Shown: one piece after another, positions 1-15,100 of the stretch
How positions within the stretch are numbered: position 1 is the first letter of the stretch
Layout of the letters: each line of letters starts with the position of its first letter
From: Spisula solida
Taxonomy: Eukaryota > Mollusca > Bivalvia > Venerida > Mactridae
Direction: 5' to 3'
Length of the DNA: 64,000 nucleotides
Assembly: GCA_947247005.1 (NCBI GenBank)
Contig: OX365955.1
Coordinates: 39,473,822-39,537,821 of the forward strand
Position numbers and translations under genes: made by a program
The notes under the pieces: model-generated
What the model was told of the DNA's origin: nothing
Seen by the model: the letters and a program-made list of their open reading frames with translations, nothing else
Databases searched by the model: none

Positions 1-15
1 AGTGTATGATAATAC

Positions 16-111
16 CTTATCGTTCTTCTCTGGTAGAACTGGTTCAAGATGTTCACATGATACATTGACTACCTTATCTTCCTCAGGTAGAAACACAGAA
101 CACATACCACC
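16..111 (-). CDS. SUPT5H: SPT5 coding exon 22 (last visible, KOW7 start)
   Basis: This exon encodes [20 protein letters not shown] and ends [12 protein letters not shown]. Donor AAG|GTATTA. The remaining exon or exons for the terminal KOW lie before position 1. Confidence 0.95.
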
Positions 112-3100
112 CTGTTAAATATACATGAATTATTATGTGATTATGTGATAAATTAACAGTGTTGGTATTATACCGGTAGGGTGGAGACATTAACCTGATT
201 TCAACTTTAAAAGCATAAATATATTGCAAGGTTCTTAATATTTCTAATGCACAACACATCAATTTACACTAGCAAGTATGAGCATTATTGGTCCTTTGAG
301 TTGTGGTTGTATTACGCCTCAAGCGCATCGTTTACACTTTTTATGAAGATACAAACCAGGGTTAAATATAGAAAGGCTTTCAGCAGTTGAATCGTGCTAT
401 AGCACAGCGAATTTGACATGATCCTGACCTTTATGCATGAATATATTACAAGGTAATTGCGTTGAATATATAAATTTCCGCGAGCAAGTTGTGCAATATC
501 GGTTCTTTTGATTTGTGTTGGTATTACACCTCGAGCGTCTTCGTGATACTCTCCGCTTATGAAAACATACATCCGGGGTTATAAAAGTAGACAATATATC
601 AGCTGTTAAATTATGCTAATTTAAAGGTCGAGAGTCGTGTCAAATTCTCTGGACTATAAAAGAAGGTAGGAGGATCAAGTATATATCTCCCCACAATACT
701 ATAACCTCAATCCGGTTTGAATATGAGCTTATATTTATGTGATATCATCAGAAAAGCCACATTTTTAATATCATCAAATTTTAAGAAGACACTAAATGGT
801 ACATCAAAAGACAGAATCTTTACTAAATAAAGTACATATGATATATGAATGCTACTTGTGTTTTAAAATCGGCTAAAAATGACGACTAAGTAAGTTTTTG
901 AATGTAAAATATTCATGTTCTTTTTGATTAGTTAACAAAAGTTCTTCTTGTGCATATGTATATATGCCGGTGTGTATGTATGGCTAAGTATAGGAGAAAT
1001 CATGTTTGTAGACAAAGGGATTAGTACCACCAGCTAGCTATTAGTGAATGGCAGGTTTGTATTGTTCATTCATCCAATAGATGCTGGTGGGCATTTTACA
1101 TATGAATACAGTGATCTCTCCTATAAAAGCTAAAGGGGACAGACTTACTGTAACACTTCTTATAACTCCAGTTTGATGTATTAAATCAGAGTCATCGTGA
1201 GTCTCCCTGATGCGGACCTCAATTTCTGTAGTATGCCAGTCTGCGTTGGAATGATCCATCGCTGTACCCGGTGTTTGTGGTGTGAATGGTGCACCAGGTG
1301 TCATAGGACTGTATCCGTAACCACTGGGTGACGGTGATGCTTGGTATCCTAGAGGACTAGGTGATGAGCCACCCATACCAGGACTGTTGGCTGAAAATAG
1401 AGCATTCAGGTTACAGGGGTGTCAACAGAACCAAATTCCAAATCCTGAAAACCATATGCTGCCGACTATTTTTGCCTTCAACCACATAGTTTTCAAATTT
1501 AACTCAGTTTTCATTGAATAAACTTTTTCATAGCAGATTAATCTGACCATAACTTTGCCAATTCTTGAGATATTTTCATCAAATAACTTTTATTTTGGTC
1601 AGAAATCATAGCTCTTTCAGAATGGATCAATCTAGAATTCTAGATTAATCAGGAATATTGACACCCCAGGCCCTATTTCCACGAAAAAACTTAAGTTATT
1701 ACTCAGCTGAGACTGTTATTTTAAAAACATATTTTGTTGGTTAAATGACTTTCATGTATACTTGTATATACTGTTTCATCACAGTTAGATGCTTATTTAA
1801 TAGAACAATACACAATAAATCCAATTTTTACAGAAAATAGTGTTTTTAAGTTATAAACATCTAAAGCAAAAACTTAAGTCTGTTATAAAAGGCTCAAGTA
1901 TGACGTTCTTTATTATTCATTACTGTTGGATTTCCATGAGCATTACATACAAAAAGCACCTACTATATCATTATTTAGCCATAAATACACAGTTTCTGGT
2001 AGCAATCTACATCACAAGACTATACTTGTAGTCATATAATAAATTCAAAATAACAGTCTCAGCTGAGCAATAACTTAAGTTTTTTCGTGGAATTGGGGCC
2101 TGAGGTTAATTGAGCAAACTATTATTGCATTTTACAATGACCAGAAACAATAAAGACAGAATTACATACTCTCATGACGTAACAAACTGTTGAACATCTC
2201 ATCTGAGGTGGTATTCAATATTGATAGCCAATCATATCGCCTGTTTCTGATCAAGAGTTTAATATGGTGTGCTCTGATTGGTTGTCCTAATCAATAAGTC
2301 AAGTAAGATCATTATTGAATACCACCCCTGGTTAGGTCAAAAACTTTCTTGAATTAAGCAATTATCTCCACTGCTTGCAATTCTTCACTAAGATCTCAAA
2401 ACTGGTTGTAGTTTTAAACAGATACATTGATAATTTTCATCCCAAATCAGAATGAAACAGCTTAACTCCACTTTTTAACAATTATCAGAAACATAACAGT
2501 GTCAGTTGCCCTAACACAAGTTCTAGTATACAAACCATAACTGATCTGTTTTACAATTTTTCTACATATTTCAGATGGGAACAATGCTGACATGTGAATA
2601 ATCCTCAGTAAAACAGTCATACTAAAAGCCTAGGTCCCACTGAGGAATTCCACAACAGCAATGTTCTCCTGATTTCTTCCAATACCACCTGATTCATCAC
2701 AATTCATTGCGATATCACAAACTGTCTCATGACTTCCCCGAAGCTTCCCCTAGGTGAAGAGAAACATGTTCCCGATGTCCTGAGAGCTCATTTATTACAA
2801 TTGGGAGTACCATGCCCGAGGCAAACAATGCTCAGTGGGGCCTAGGCTTAAGACAGTAAGTATGATAGATTAGCTTCTGATGATACCTTGATATGAAGAT
2901 CCAGGTGAGGGGTTGTACGGTGAATAAGCACTTCCAGGGGTCTGTGGAGTAAAAGGGCCACCAACGGGGCTGTGAACTTCTGATGATGGTGAAACTGTAT
3001 CATCAAGTTGATAATCAAAATCGTTGGACCTGAGAACAATAATACAGTCATTTAGTATAATTCAGGGGTGTCAACAGGGCGTAATTCAAAATCAGGAAAA

Positions 3101-6100
3101 TCGTATGCGCTGATCATTTTAACCAAACAAGAGGCCTTCAATGACATTGTATACATAATTCACTCAGTTTGTATTAAAGAAAATCCTTCAGAGCAGATTA
3201 CATTTACCATAACTTTGCCATTTCTTGAGATATTTTTATCAAATAACTTTCATTTTGGTCAGAAGCCATTGCTCTTTCAGGAATGATAATCCGGAATTCA
3301 GAATTAATCAGGAAAATTGACACCCCTTAGTTTTACGCAGAAAATACTTCTATATTACCACAGGTAACTAAAGCATTATTGGCTTAACCTTATAAATCTT
3401 GATACTAACTAACAAACAGTATACTTTTTTTATTTCAAATCCCTACAGTAACAACCACCATAATATAAATGAGAAATGATTTCAATAAGCTTCTGAAAGC
3501 TTCCGATCAGATCTCTTTTCTGTAGTGTAATGTTCTATTTAATGTATTGTAGACTTATGTGAAATAAAATATGTTTAAACTAATATAAATAGATTTACAA
3601 ACAAAAAATAACTTGCATTAACATGAGTGAGAATGTGTTAAAGTTTCTTTTCTTTCTGTTTTCTCGTTTTATCTTTCAACCTTCTTCAGATAGGTTCCAG
3701 TTTTTAGACTCCTTGATTGTTCCACTGCATGGAAGTCTTTAAAGTATATTATATGACTGCTGTGAAATCAGAGTTATTTAGCGTAAATGTGAATATTGAA
3801 ACTTCAATATTACCTGCTAGGTGTATTAGCATTGGCTGGATCCCAGGCACCTGTTCTACCAGGAGTAGAACTACCTTCGTGCTGTGGAGTCTGGGAACCA
3901 TAATGTGGTGTCCGGCTTCCATCATGTAATGGTGTTTGTGAACCATACATCGGAGTACGGGAACCATACATGGGTGTCTGTCCACCATAGACTGGTGTCC
4001 GGCCTCCGTATGTTGATGTTCTACCTCCACTGGGTCGGCCTCCACTACAATACAAAATACATTTCTATGTTTATAACATGGCCTATAATGTGCACAGTGC
4101 ATGGATGTCCTTCCTTTACTCAATCATAGATTTACTCAATCAATCATATCTAACATGTTGGATCTCTCAAACAAAAAGAAGACTTTGCGTCTAATATAAC
4201 AGGAGACTGTGCGTCTAATATTATAGGAGAATGTGCGTCTTATATTATCGGAGACTGTGGGTATAATATTTAAGTAGACTGGGCGTCTAATATTTTAGAT
4301 GACTGTGCGTCTAATATTATAGGAGAATGTGCGTCTTATATTATAGGAGACTGTGCGTCTAATATTATCAGAGACTGTGCATCTAATATTATTGGAGACT
4401 GTGCGTCTTAAATTATCAGAGACTGTGCATCAAATATTTTAGGAGACTGCACATCTACTATTTTAGGAGACTGCGCGTCTAATATTTTAGGAGACTGTGC
4501 GTCTAATATTATAGAGGAGATCTCAGTGGTTCTGACTGAACCAACCATATACTTCTGGTGTTTCCCAGAAAGCAATAACCTAGTGATACTTGTTGTTGCC
4601 AAGTAATGAACACAGAGCTCACATCACCAAGGAAACATGTAATTCTGTACAAGAAATACCTAACTAACATAAGTAACCAGTCTGTCATCTGCATACTTAT
4701 TAGGCAGATTTTTTACCTGTCAAAATTAAAACAGTTACACCGTAGCTGCACACTATGGCTATTATTTTCACCTTTCTGAAGATGACTTATCTATAGAGTT
4801 TATAGCACGGTGAATTTGACATAATCCTGACCTTTATGCATGAATATATTACAAGGTTCTTGCATTGAATATATAAATTTCCGCGAGTAAATCTTGGAAT
4901 ATCGGTCCTTTAGATTTGTGTTGGTATTACGCCTTGAGTGTCTTCGTGATACTTCCCGCTTATAAAAACATACAACCGGGGTTCTAAATATAGACAATAA
5001 ATCAGCTGTGAAATTATGCTAATAGAAGTTCGAGAGTCGTGTCAAATTCTCTGCACTATACCTAAAGTGCAGATATGTATTTTTTGATATGTCAATAAAA
5101 CTCTACAATACAACACTATGATTGTACTGTACAAAAATTACATTTGGATAAATTAAAAGGAATTGAAAACAAGCATACGTGAGACTGGCGAGTCGAGTCT
5201 TGTCGACAGATATAGTTTTACAGCTGGAATGTAGCTCTACTCTGGCTGTAGATTCTGTACTGTCCTTAACAATACCAATATAACCTGAAATCATACGTCA
5301 AATAACCTTAATATTTTCATAAAGTAGAGATTAACCCATTACTACATAGGAACACATTTTACAATACTGGTACAGATACAAGGGGTGTCAACAGGGCCAA
5401 ATTCAAAATCCTGAAAATCCTATGCTACCGACCATTTTTGCCAAACAAAAGGCCTTCAACCACATTGTTTCCATATTTAACTTGTATTGAATAAAATCCT
5501 TCAGAGCCGATTAAATTGACCATAACTTTGCCATTTCTTGAGATATTTTCATCAAATAACTTTCATTTTGGTCAGAAATCATAGCTATTTCAGGATAGAC
5601 AAATTCCAGAATTCTGGATTAATCAGAAATATTGACACCCCTGAGAAACATTTCAGTAAACCTAACCAGCTTATCTGGAATTAATTTTCGACCAATACTA
5701 GAATGCTCTACCGAAAGTAACTTAAAAACTTCTCCACACGAAAAATGGAGGTCATAACCACAGCCAATGTCATTGAGAAACTTGTCTGACCCAGTATTCA
5801 AACCAAAATCGCTAAGGTTACTAGGGAGCGCACTATCAACCATGCTAACAGGCTTCATCTATGATGCCAAATCAAACACAATCACTGAGCAACAAAATAC
5901 AATTTATAGACACAGTGAAAGGAAAGAAATCTCTCATTTCAAATAAGTAGATTAATACTCTAAACTACCTTGAAAAGGCATTGTGACAATTTAGTTTCAG
6001 TTTAATGGAACCAATTAAGACATTCTGTCTAGTATTGAGGATTATTACACAAATTGTTACCTTTGAATGGTCCTTGAATAATTCTAACAGTCTGTCCGAT

Positions 6101-9100
6101 CATTTCTCTATCTCTCTTCATGCCCGGTCCACCACCACCACCTCCACCAGCCCCTCGGCCACGACCAGGTGTAGATCCACCCCCACTTGGGTGTGCTGGA
6201 CTAGATAGCCGGGGTGACATATACCCAGGTAAACCAACAGATACATTACTCTAAAATAGAATGTACAAATATATACAGAATATGAGGTTAGTAAATATTG
6301 TTAACCTGGAAAATAGAAGTTGAATGTTTGTTCTAAAATGGGGGTTTAAGTGATATTACAACCCAGGTCATGTGATATAAACAGCCCGGTCATGTAATAT
6401 AACAGTCTGGTCATGTGATATTACAACCCAGGTCATGTGATATAACACCCTAGCACATGTGATATAACAGACTGGGTCATGTAATAAACCTGCCAGGGTC
6501 ATGTGATATTACAACCCATATCATGTGATATAACAGTCTTGGTCATGTTATTTAACAGACCGGGTATTTGATATTACAGTCTGTTTCATGTAAGCATCAT
6601 TCAGACATTATAGTGAGGAAAGAGCACATAACTCACATATTAAGCCAGCTGGATAGGTTCCTAAGGTACATCCATGGTAGCTGTTAAACTTTAAAACCCC
6701 TCACCTTAAATACTGCATACAAAACTAACCTTTGTACTACCACCGGCCATAACAAGATGTCTCGTTTTACAAACAAAATATCCTCCATTTTCAGTCATTT
6801 TTCTAGACAACAGGAAGGCAAAACTTCTATAAAGATGTTTGATTTCTCCATCACGTCCCTATAATACAAACACATACGAAAAATTCAATGGTTTATAATT
6901 TGACACATATGAAAAATTCAATGGTTTAAAATTTGACAGATATGAAAAATTCAATAGTTTATAATTTGACACATATGAAAAATTCAATAGTTTTTAATTT
7001 GCTGCTCGAATGTGGCATAATTAAGAACTAGGTACATTTTGTTTTCATATTTCAAAATCTGCAAATTTGGACTTCTTGGTACAATCAAACAGTAACAGGT
7101 CATTCTTGTCTTATTACAAAATCAAATACCATCATAAACCATGAATAAGATTATTACAAAGTTATTCCAAGAAACACAGGAATAGTCTGAATTACAAATT
7201 AAAATCGATTCCTCCCACAAAGGGACAAAACTCCAGCAAAAATTATCTTACCGAAAACTCCTGAGTAATCCATACTATATTATAAAGGAGACATAATTTA
7301 CAGCAACAGAAGCAAAATTTCCTATTTACATTCCTGCAAAGTTCTATGATAATAGCTAAAACATTGATAACAGCTAAGTGCCCACCTAAATCACCCACTC
7401 AATAGTCTTTTGCTGCCTGAAAATGATTTATCGTGTATGATTCATACATTAAATTATCACAGAAACGTTTGTACTTACCGAGTGAGGTCCATCAACTACT
7501 TTGACAATATCTTTAACTGAGACATTGTTATTTTCTGAATCTAATGCCACTGCATGTTTGGTGTCTTTCTTTCTTGTAATTGCCTGTGGTTTCACACTCA
7601 CAACCTGCAATATATTATAGGTTAGACCAGATGATTCACTATATCATATAGGTAACATCCAACAATACGCCAGACAAATATGGGTGGTCAGTGGATAATG
7701 CTAGTGATTATAGATTGGGGTTTGATTCTCAGTCTGGCACTTCGTCATTTCTGAAATGCTTTTGAGAGTATCCCATACAACTACAGATATCAGGGGTCCT
7801 ACTAAAGCAAAATAACCAATCCTGAAAATGAGTCGCAAGTCTGTTGCGGGTACCATTTAGCACACATCCCTACAGCAAATCTCGGTTTCAAACATTGTTC
7901 TGTTGTTAAAATTCAGCTTATGGAACTTCAAATGACCATAACTTTGTCAATTCTTTGAATTTTTTCATCAAATAACTTCTAATTTCTGCAGCAAAGTTCA
8001 TTCTTTCTCGTGCAGCAAATCCGGATTTCCGGATTATTCCGGAATTGTAGGACCCCTGAGATAGACTGGTTAGTAACCCTGAGGTAGCCTCATGTGTATC
8101 GATGCTGAACACTGGGCACTTCAACCCACCACAGGGGTGTCAACAGGGCTAAATTACAAATCAGGAAAATATTATGCGGCCAACCATTTTTTCCAAACGA
8201 GAGGCCTTCAATGACATTGTTTATATAATTTACTCAGTTTGTATCAAAGAAAATCCTTCAGAGCAGACTAAATTTACCATTACTTTGCCATTTCTTAAGA
8301 TATTTTCATCAAATAACTTTTTTTGGTCAAAAGCCATTGTTCTTTCGGAATGATAAATCCGGGATTCCGGGTAAATCAAGAAAATTGAGACCCCTGCAAC
8401 CAATGAGTCTATTCAGAATGAGCTCGGGTATCGCACCCGGACACCTTGTATCACATAACTGTCGCTTGTTTCGAGGATGGAGGTCAGGCAGGGAAAAATA
8501 ATTTATCACTTACTTAAACTTACTTACCTTAGTCGGTTGACATGGCCCCGATCTCTCGGAGCATCTCAAGTGGAAATCTCAACTCAAATTGAGATTACGC
8601 TCAGGTAAAGAGTATAAATTTGAGATCATTCCTAAGTTTGTGCTTAAAACATTTTACTGTAATAAACTCAGAACAATGTACCCCTTTTGTGGTGCCAATT
8701 TTGAGTCAGACCTTCCATGGAAATTATCTCAAAGACACATACCAGTATTTGAGAATAATCTCGACTCAGATTGAGATGCTTCAGGAGATCGGGGCCTGAT
8801 TAGTTTTCCTGGAATTATATTATGAATCAGAACTATCCAGTTTGTTCACAAGCCACTGACACATTTCTCCTTATGAGAAGAACATGACCAGAGCCAATGT
8901 CAGGGAATAATATATACTCAGCTTCAATGAAAAGTTACCATCCTCTTATATTTGAAAATTCACGTTACACTGTGTTAAAAGCTGAACACGACTACGTTTT
9001 GACCTTACTGTGTAGTCACAGCTATCCTATTTAACAATATTCAAATGCACATAGGTCATAATATTATTATATACTAAATACAGAGGTGTGGTAAGTGGTA

Positions 9101-12100
9101 ACTTTCCAGTGACGCCCAGTATATTAACCTGCCCAACCCAGTATGGGCAAAAACTAGATTGCTTGAATGATAAATGAGAGCTACATCTCGTGTACTTACG
9201 AGTTGGGCCTTATTTTACAAATTCTTACCTTATTATGCATGCTTAGCACTTGGAAGTTCTCCTTCTCCAACCTTACAATACACCCAACAGTTTGTGGACT
9301 AAAAAGGAAAAATAAAACTATCCAAACTCTTCAACAACATTAACAAGAGATGTTTGTAAAACATGTATGCCCTCATGGCACAGTGACCTTATCCTTTGAC
9401 CTACTGACCTCAAAATCACTAGGAGTCATCTACTGTTGGTGACCAACCTCCAAGTAAAGTTTGAGGATCCTAGGGCAAAGCGTTTTTTAGTTATTGAATG
9501 GAAACCATTTTGGTCTACCGACAGACAGACCGACCAACCTGTGCAAAGCAATATACCTTCACATCAAAGATGAGGGACATATAAATAATTATTATATTTA
9601 TTGAAGAGTTTTAATGCACATAGCAAGATCCCAAACAAAATGTATAAAATGTCTTAAGTACTGAAACACATTAGTTTTCATACCAAAAAGTACTATCATT
9701 ATTAAATTTTGGTATTTTTAAGATTTACAGCAAAATTTTGGAGTATCTCTTTAACATACAATACAATTGTGGCTTTGGTTTTGTACCAATCAAATATTAA
9801 CAATTTTAGTTGATTTTATAAAAAAAATTTACAACTAAATTCGTAATATCTCTTTTAGTACAAGGTTTCATGAAATGAATGATGTCTGATAAATGTAGGA
9901 AATAAATTTCAGGCCTGGTAATAACCAATCATTGCCAAGCCTGAAAACCACAGTTTCAAAGTCTGAAACTCTATATTTCAATATAAGCAAAGAAGGAAAG
10001 TTCAGGCTTCAAAAACCTGAAATCAGGCACAGGCCTGAATAATACCAGGCCTGAAATAATACACCTACAATTTGGTGAACACTCTACACTTACTCTAGAT
10101 GTACAAGATCACCTACAATTTGGTGAACACTCTACACTTACTCTAGATGTACAAGATCACCTACAATTTAGTGAACACTCTACTTACTCTAGATGTACAA
10201 TATCACCTACAATTTAGTGAACACTCTACACTTACTCTAGATGTACAAGATCACCTACAATTTAGTGAACACTCTACACTTACTCTAGATGTACAAGATC
10301 ACCTACAATTTAGTGAACACTCTACACTTACTCTAGATGTACAAGATCACCTCTAATTTAGTGAACACTCTACACTTACTCTAGATGTACAAGATCACCT
10401 ACAATTTAGTGAACACTCTACACTTACTCTAGATGTACAAGATCACCTACAATTTAGTGAACACTCTACACTTACTCTAGATGTACAAGATCACCTACAA
10501 TTTAGTGAACACTCTACACTTACTCTAGATGTACAAGATCACCTACAATTTAGTGAACAATCTACACTTACTCTAGATGTACAAGATCACCTACAATTTA
10601 GTGAACACTCTACACTTACTCTAGATGTACAAGATCACCTACAATTTAGTGAACACTCTACACTTACTCTAGATGTACAAGATCACCTACAATTTAGTGA
10701 ACACTCTACACTTACTCTAGATGTACAAGATCACCTACAATTTAGTGAACACTCTACACTTACTCTAGATGTACAAGATCACCTACAATTTAGTGAACAC
10801 TCTACACTTACTCTAGATGTACAAGATCACCTACAATTTAGTGAACACTCTACACTTACTCTAGATGTACAAGATCACCTACAATTTAGTGAACAATCTA
10901 CTTACTCTAGATGTACAAGATCACCTACAATTTGGTGAACACTCTACACTTACTCTAGATGTACAAGATCACCTACAATTTGGTGAACACTCTACACTTA
11001 CTCTAGATGTACAAGATCACCTACAATTTAGTGAACAATCTACACTTACTCTAGATGTACAAGATCACCTACAATTTAGTGAACACTCTACACTTACTCT
11101 AGATGTACAAGATCACCTACAATTTAGTGAACACTCTACACTTACTCTAGATGTACAAGATCACCTACAATTTAGTGAACAATCTACACTTACTCTAGAT
11201 GTACAAGATCACCTACAATTTAGTGAACACTCTACACTTACTCTAGATGTACAAGATCACCTACAATTTAGTGAACACTCTACACTTACTCTAGATGTAC
11301 AAGATCACCTACAATTTAGTGAACAATCTACACTTACTCTAGATGTACAAGATCACCTACAATTTAGTGAACACTCTACACTTACTCTAGATGTACAAGA
11401 TCACCTACAATTTGGTGAACTTTCTACTTAATCTAGATGTACAAGATCACCTACAATTTAGTGAACACTCTACACTTACTCTAGATGTACAAGATCACCT
11501 ACAATTTAGTGAACACTCTACACTTACTCTAGATGTACAAGATCACCTACAATTTGGTGAACACTCTACACTTACTCTAGATGTACAATATCACCTACAA
11601 TTTAGTGAACACTCTACACTTACTCTAGATGTACAAGATCACCTACAATTTAGTGAACACTCTACACTTACTCTAGATGTACAAGATCACCTACAATTTG
11701 GTGAACACTCTACACTTACTCTAGATGTACAATATCACCTACAATTTAGTGAACACTCTACACTTACTCTAGATGTACAAGATCACCTACAATTTAGTGA
11801 ACACTCTACACTTACTCTAGATGTCATGATCACCTACAATTTAGTGAACAATCTACTTACTCTAGATGTACAAGATCACCTACAATTTAGTGAACACTCT
11901 ACACTTACTCTAGATGCATGGGTGAAAGTTGAAAAATATGAAAATACTGAAAAATGAGCTGGGGGCTAGGGGGCCGCAGGACCCCCGGTGGGTCCAGGGC
12001 AAAGCCTTGGCCAGGGGTCCAGGGGGCCGGAGGCCCCCGGAAGCTCATTGAAAACAGCATTTTAAGGTACTTCTGAAAGCAAATTCTGGCACTTCTGACT

Positions 12101-15100
12101 TGCTGTTATAACAAATAAAGGCCCCCCAAAAAGCTTGTTCACTTGGTGATTTTTTTTCACTTTCAAGTAAATACCTTTGAATTATCATTGGACTTCTACT
12201 GAGTACAGGTTGGAGTTCTAATAGTGAACAAGTGTCTGTACAAAAGTAATAGTCAATGGATTTAAGGCTGTACCTTGTCGAGAAGTGCAGATAATTTGGA
12301 CAAAAATGCTTGATAGTTGCCTATTCTTGTGTGGATGTTGGGGTCCCAATGGTGAACAAGTTTCATCCAGTAAAGTATGAAAGCAGGGGTAGGGGTCTAG
12401 AGGGGCAACCCCCTCCTCTCCTAGAAGCTTCTGAGAATAAGTGATTTTGATTGCCAATAAACAGCTTAACTCCAGCATCATGAGGTTGCATCATGAGGTT
12501 ACTGTCATGTAAAATGTCTGTATGTGTGAACATTTTCATCTGATGTATAGACTGTGAATGGATATAAATATCTACACAAAAAACTTTCAACACATTCCTT
12601 TAGTAGATTGAATTGCAATATTTTGTTTACTGTAAATAAGTTTCATATTTAGCCAATATAAAAAAGACTTTATAGAATAGAAAAACTGTGAATAAGTGGA
12701 TTCACAAGAATTTGATCAATCATCATTTGTGTTACAGAATCTGATAATGAACTAAAATTATACCATTTTTTAGTTTTAGTTTTAGATTAATTAAGTAAGT
12801 ATCACTAAGGGCTATATTTGGTTAAAATTGTGCTTATATATTTTTGCAAGCAAGACAACGACTCTGCTTCAGGTAAATCACAATTTTCAATATAAACTTA
12901 AAAGTAAACAAGAGATGTTTGTAAAACATGTATGCCCCAATAGTCAGAAATAGTTAAGGTCAGTGACCTTGACCTTTGACCTACTAACCTCAAAATCAAT
13001 AGGGGTCATCTACTGTTGATGACTAACCTCTATGTAAAGTTGTAAGATCCTAGGACAAAGTGTCCTTGTGTTATTGAACGGAAACCATTTGAATAGTCAG
13101 AAATGGCAAAGGTCACAGTGACCTTGATGTTAAACCTACTGATCAATAGGGTCCGTCTACTGTTGATAACCAACCTCCATGGAAAGTTTGAAGATCCTAG
13201 GACAAAGCGTTCTTCCATTATTAAATATACCCCCTAATGGCAGATGGGGGCATAATAATATTAGATCTACTATAGGAGAAACAGTGTATGTAGTCACTCT
13301 TTTCGTCAGTTTACTTACAAAACATTCAGGATATATCAGGCCCATTAAAGGATAACATATACACACTGGGACACTTGTGGAATAATAATTGTAATCCTTA
13401 TTCATTACAACTTGGTAAGAAAGAAAATCATGTTTTTATTTAATTTCTGAATTGTGCTATGTCGTCTTTAACCTTTTTAACTCTTCACTGTCAATACTTG
13501 TGCGTCGCTCACACGATTTTGTAAATATAAAGTACAATATTGCCCCAGAGTGGGAAGAAGAAGGTCCCTGTTCAGCAAGTAGGCCTTCTGAATCATGTTG
13601 AAAAAATACAAATTTTCTCAATAGCCCAGGAATCTAAAGCGGATATTTTTGGCATGTCATTCCCCATATATTGACATGAAATGAATTGGCTTCTTTGAAT
13701 CATCATGACATGGAAGTATAAAATGTCTGGGAGTACCTCTATAGATCCAGTACTGACTGACCATTTATTATCATGTTTGTAACTGCTACAAATAACACTG
13801 TGTGTTCACCAACACCACACACACATACAACGCTGTGTAAACTAAAAGTCCCCATTTATATTGTCAAGAGGCTTTTATTGAACAAATTTGCAGCAACAAA
13901 ATATTACAATTTTCAGAGTTTTTGACGGAAAGAACGGCGCTGTACTGTACCTAATTTCTTTTTAATTCAACCATTCAAAGCTTTGTCACGCTCGTATCCG
14001 ATTCGCAAATGTATTTCAACTGTTTCCCGATCGCCAATTATTCCTGACATACTTCTCTCACGCGCTTAATTGCGTTTGAAAAATATGAAATTCCACTTTC
14101 GATTTGACGACAAAATGTCTTACTAACTGGTACTGAATACCCGAATAGCGGAAAGATCGAGTGCCGTGATTGGTTCAATGAATTACAAGGATACATGTAG
14201 AGGTAACTTCATCGGCCAATCAGAACGGTCCTTTCATTTCAGCACAGGAAAACCAATACGGTCTAAAACAATTACGAATACCGCGGTCGGGCTAGCAAAA
14301 GTCGGCATACCCCCCCCCCCTCAAATTTTTACGACGGATTTACGCGATTTGGAAAAACGGTCTTGGGACATGTCTAAAATACGGAAATCCGTCATAAAAC
14401 GGAAAACTTTCACCCATGTAGATGTACAAGATCACCTACAATTTATTGAACACTCTACTTACTCTAGATGTACAAGATCACCTACAAATTAGTGAACACT
14501 CTACACTTACTCTAGATGTACAAGATCACCTACAATTTGGTGAACACTTTACACTTACTCTAGATGTACAAGATCACCTACAATTTGGTGAACACTCTAC
14601 ACTTACTCTAGATGTACAAGATCACCTACAATTTAGTGAACACTCTACACTTACTCTAGATGTAGAAGATCACCTACAATTTGGTGAACACTCTACACTA
14701 ACTCTAGATGTACAAGATCACCTACAATTTGGTGAACACTCTACACTTACTCTAGATGTACAAGATCACCTACAATTTAGTGAACACTCTACTAACTCTA
14801 GATGTACAAGATCACCTACAATTTAGTGAACACTCTACTAACTCTAGATGTACAAGATCACCTACAATTTAGTGAACACTCTACACTTACTCTAGATGTA
14901 CAAGATCACCTACAATTTAGTGAACACTCTACTTACTCTAGATGTACAAGATCACCTACAATTTAGTGAACACTCTACACTTACTCTAGATGTACAAGAT
15001 CACCTACAATTTAGTGAACACTCTACTTACTCTAGATGTACAAGATCACCTACAATTTAGTGAACACTCTACTAACTCTAGATGTACAAGATCACCTACA

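Noticed and set aside
6029..6220. A short independent Gly-rich gene
   Set aside because: The frame is SPT5 coding exon 17, joined in phase to its neighbours.
10062..11916. CRISPR-like appearance of the regular array
   Set aside because: Units are directly adjacent without unique spacers, and the host is an animal; this is a minisatellite.
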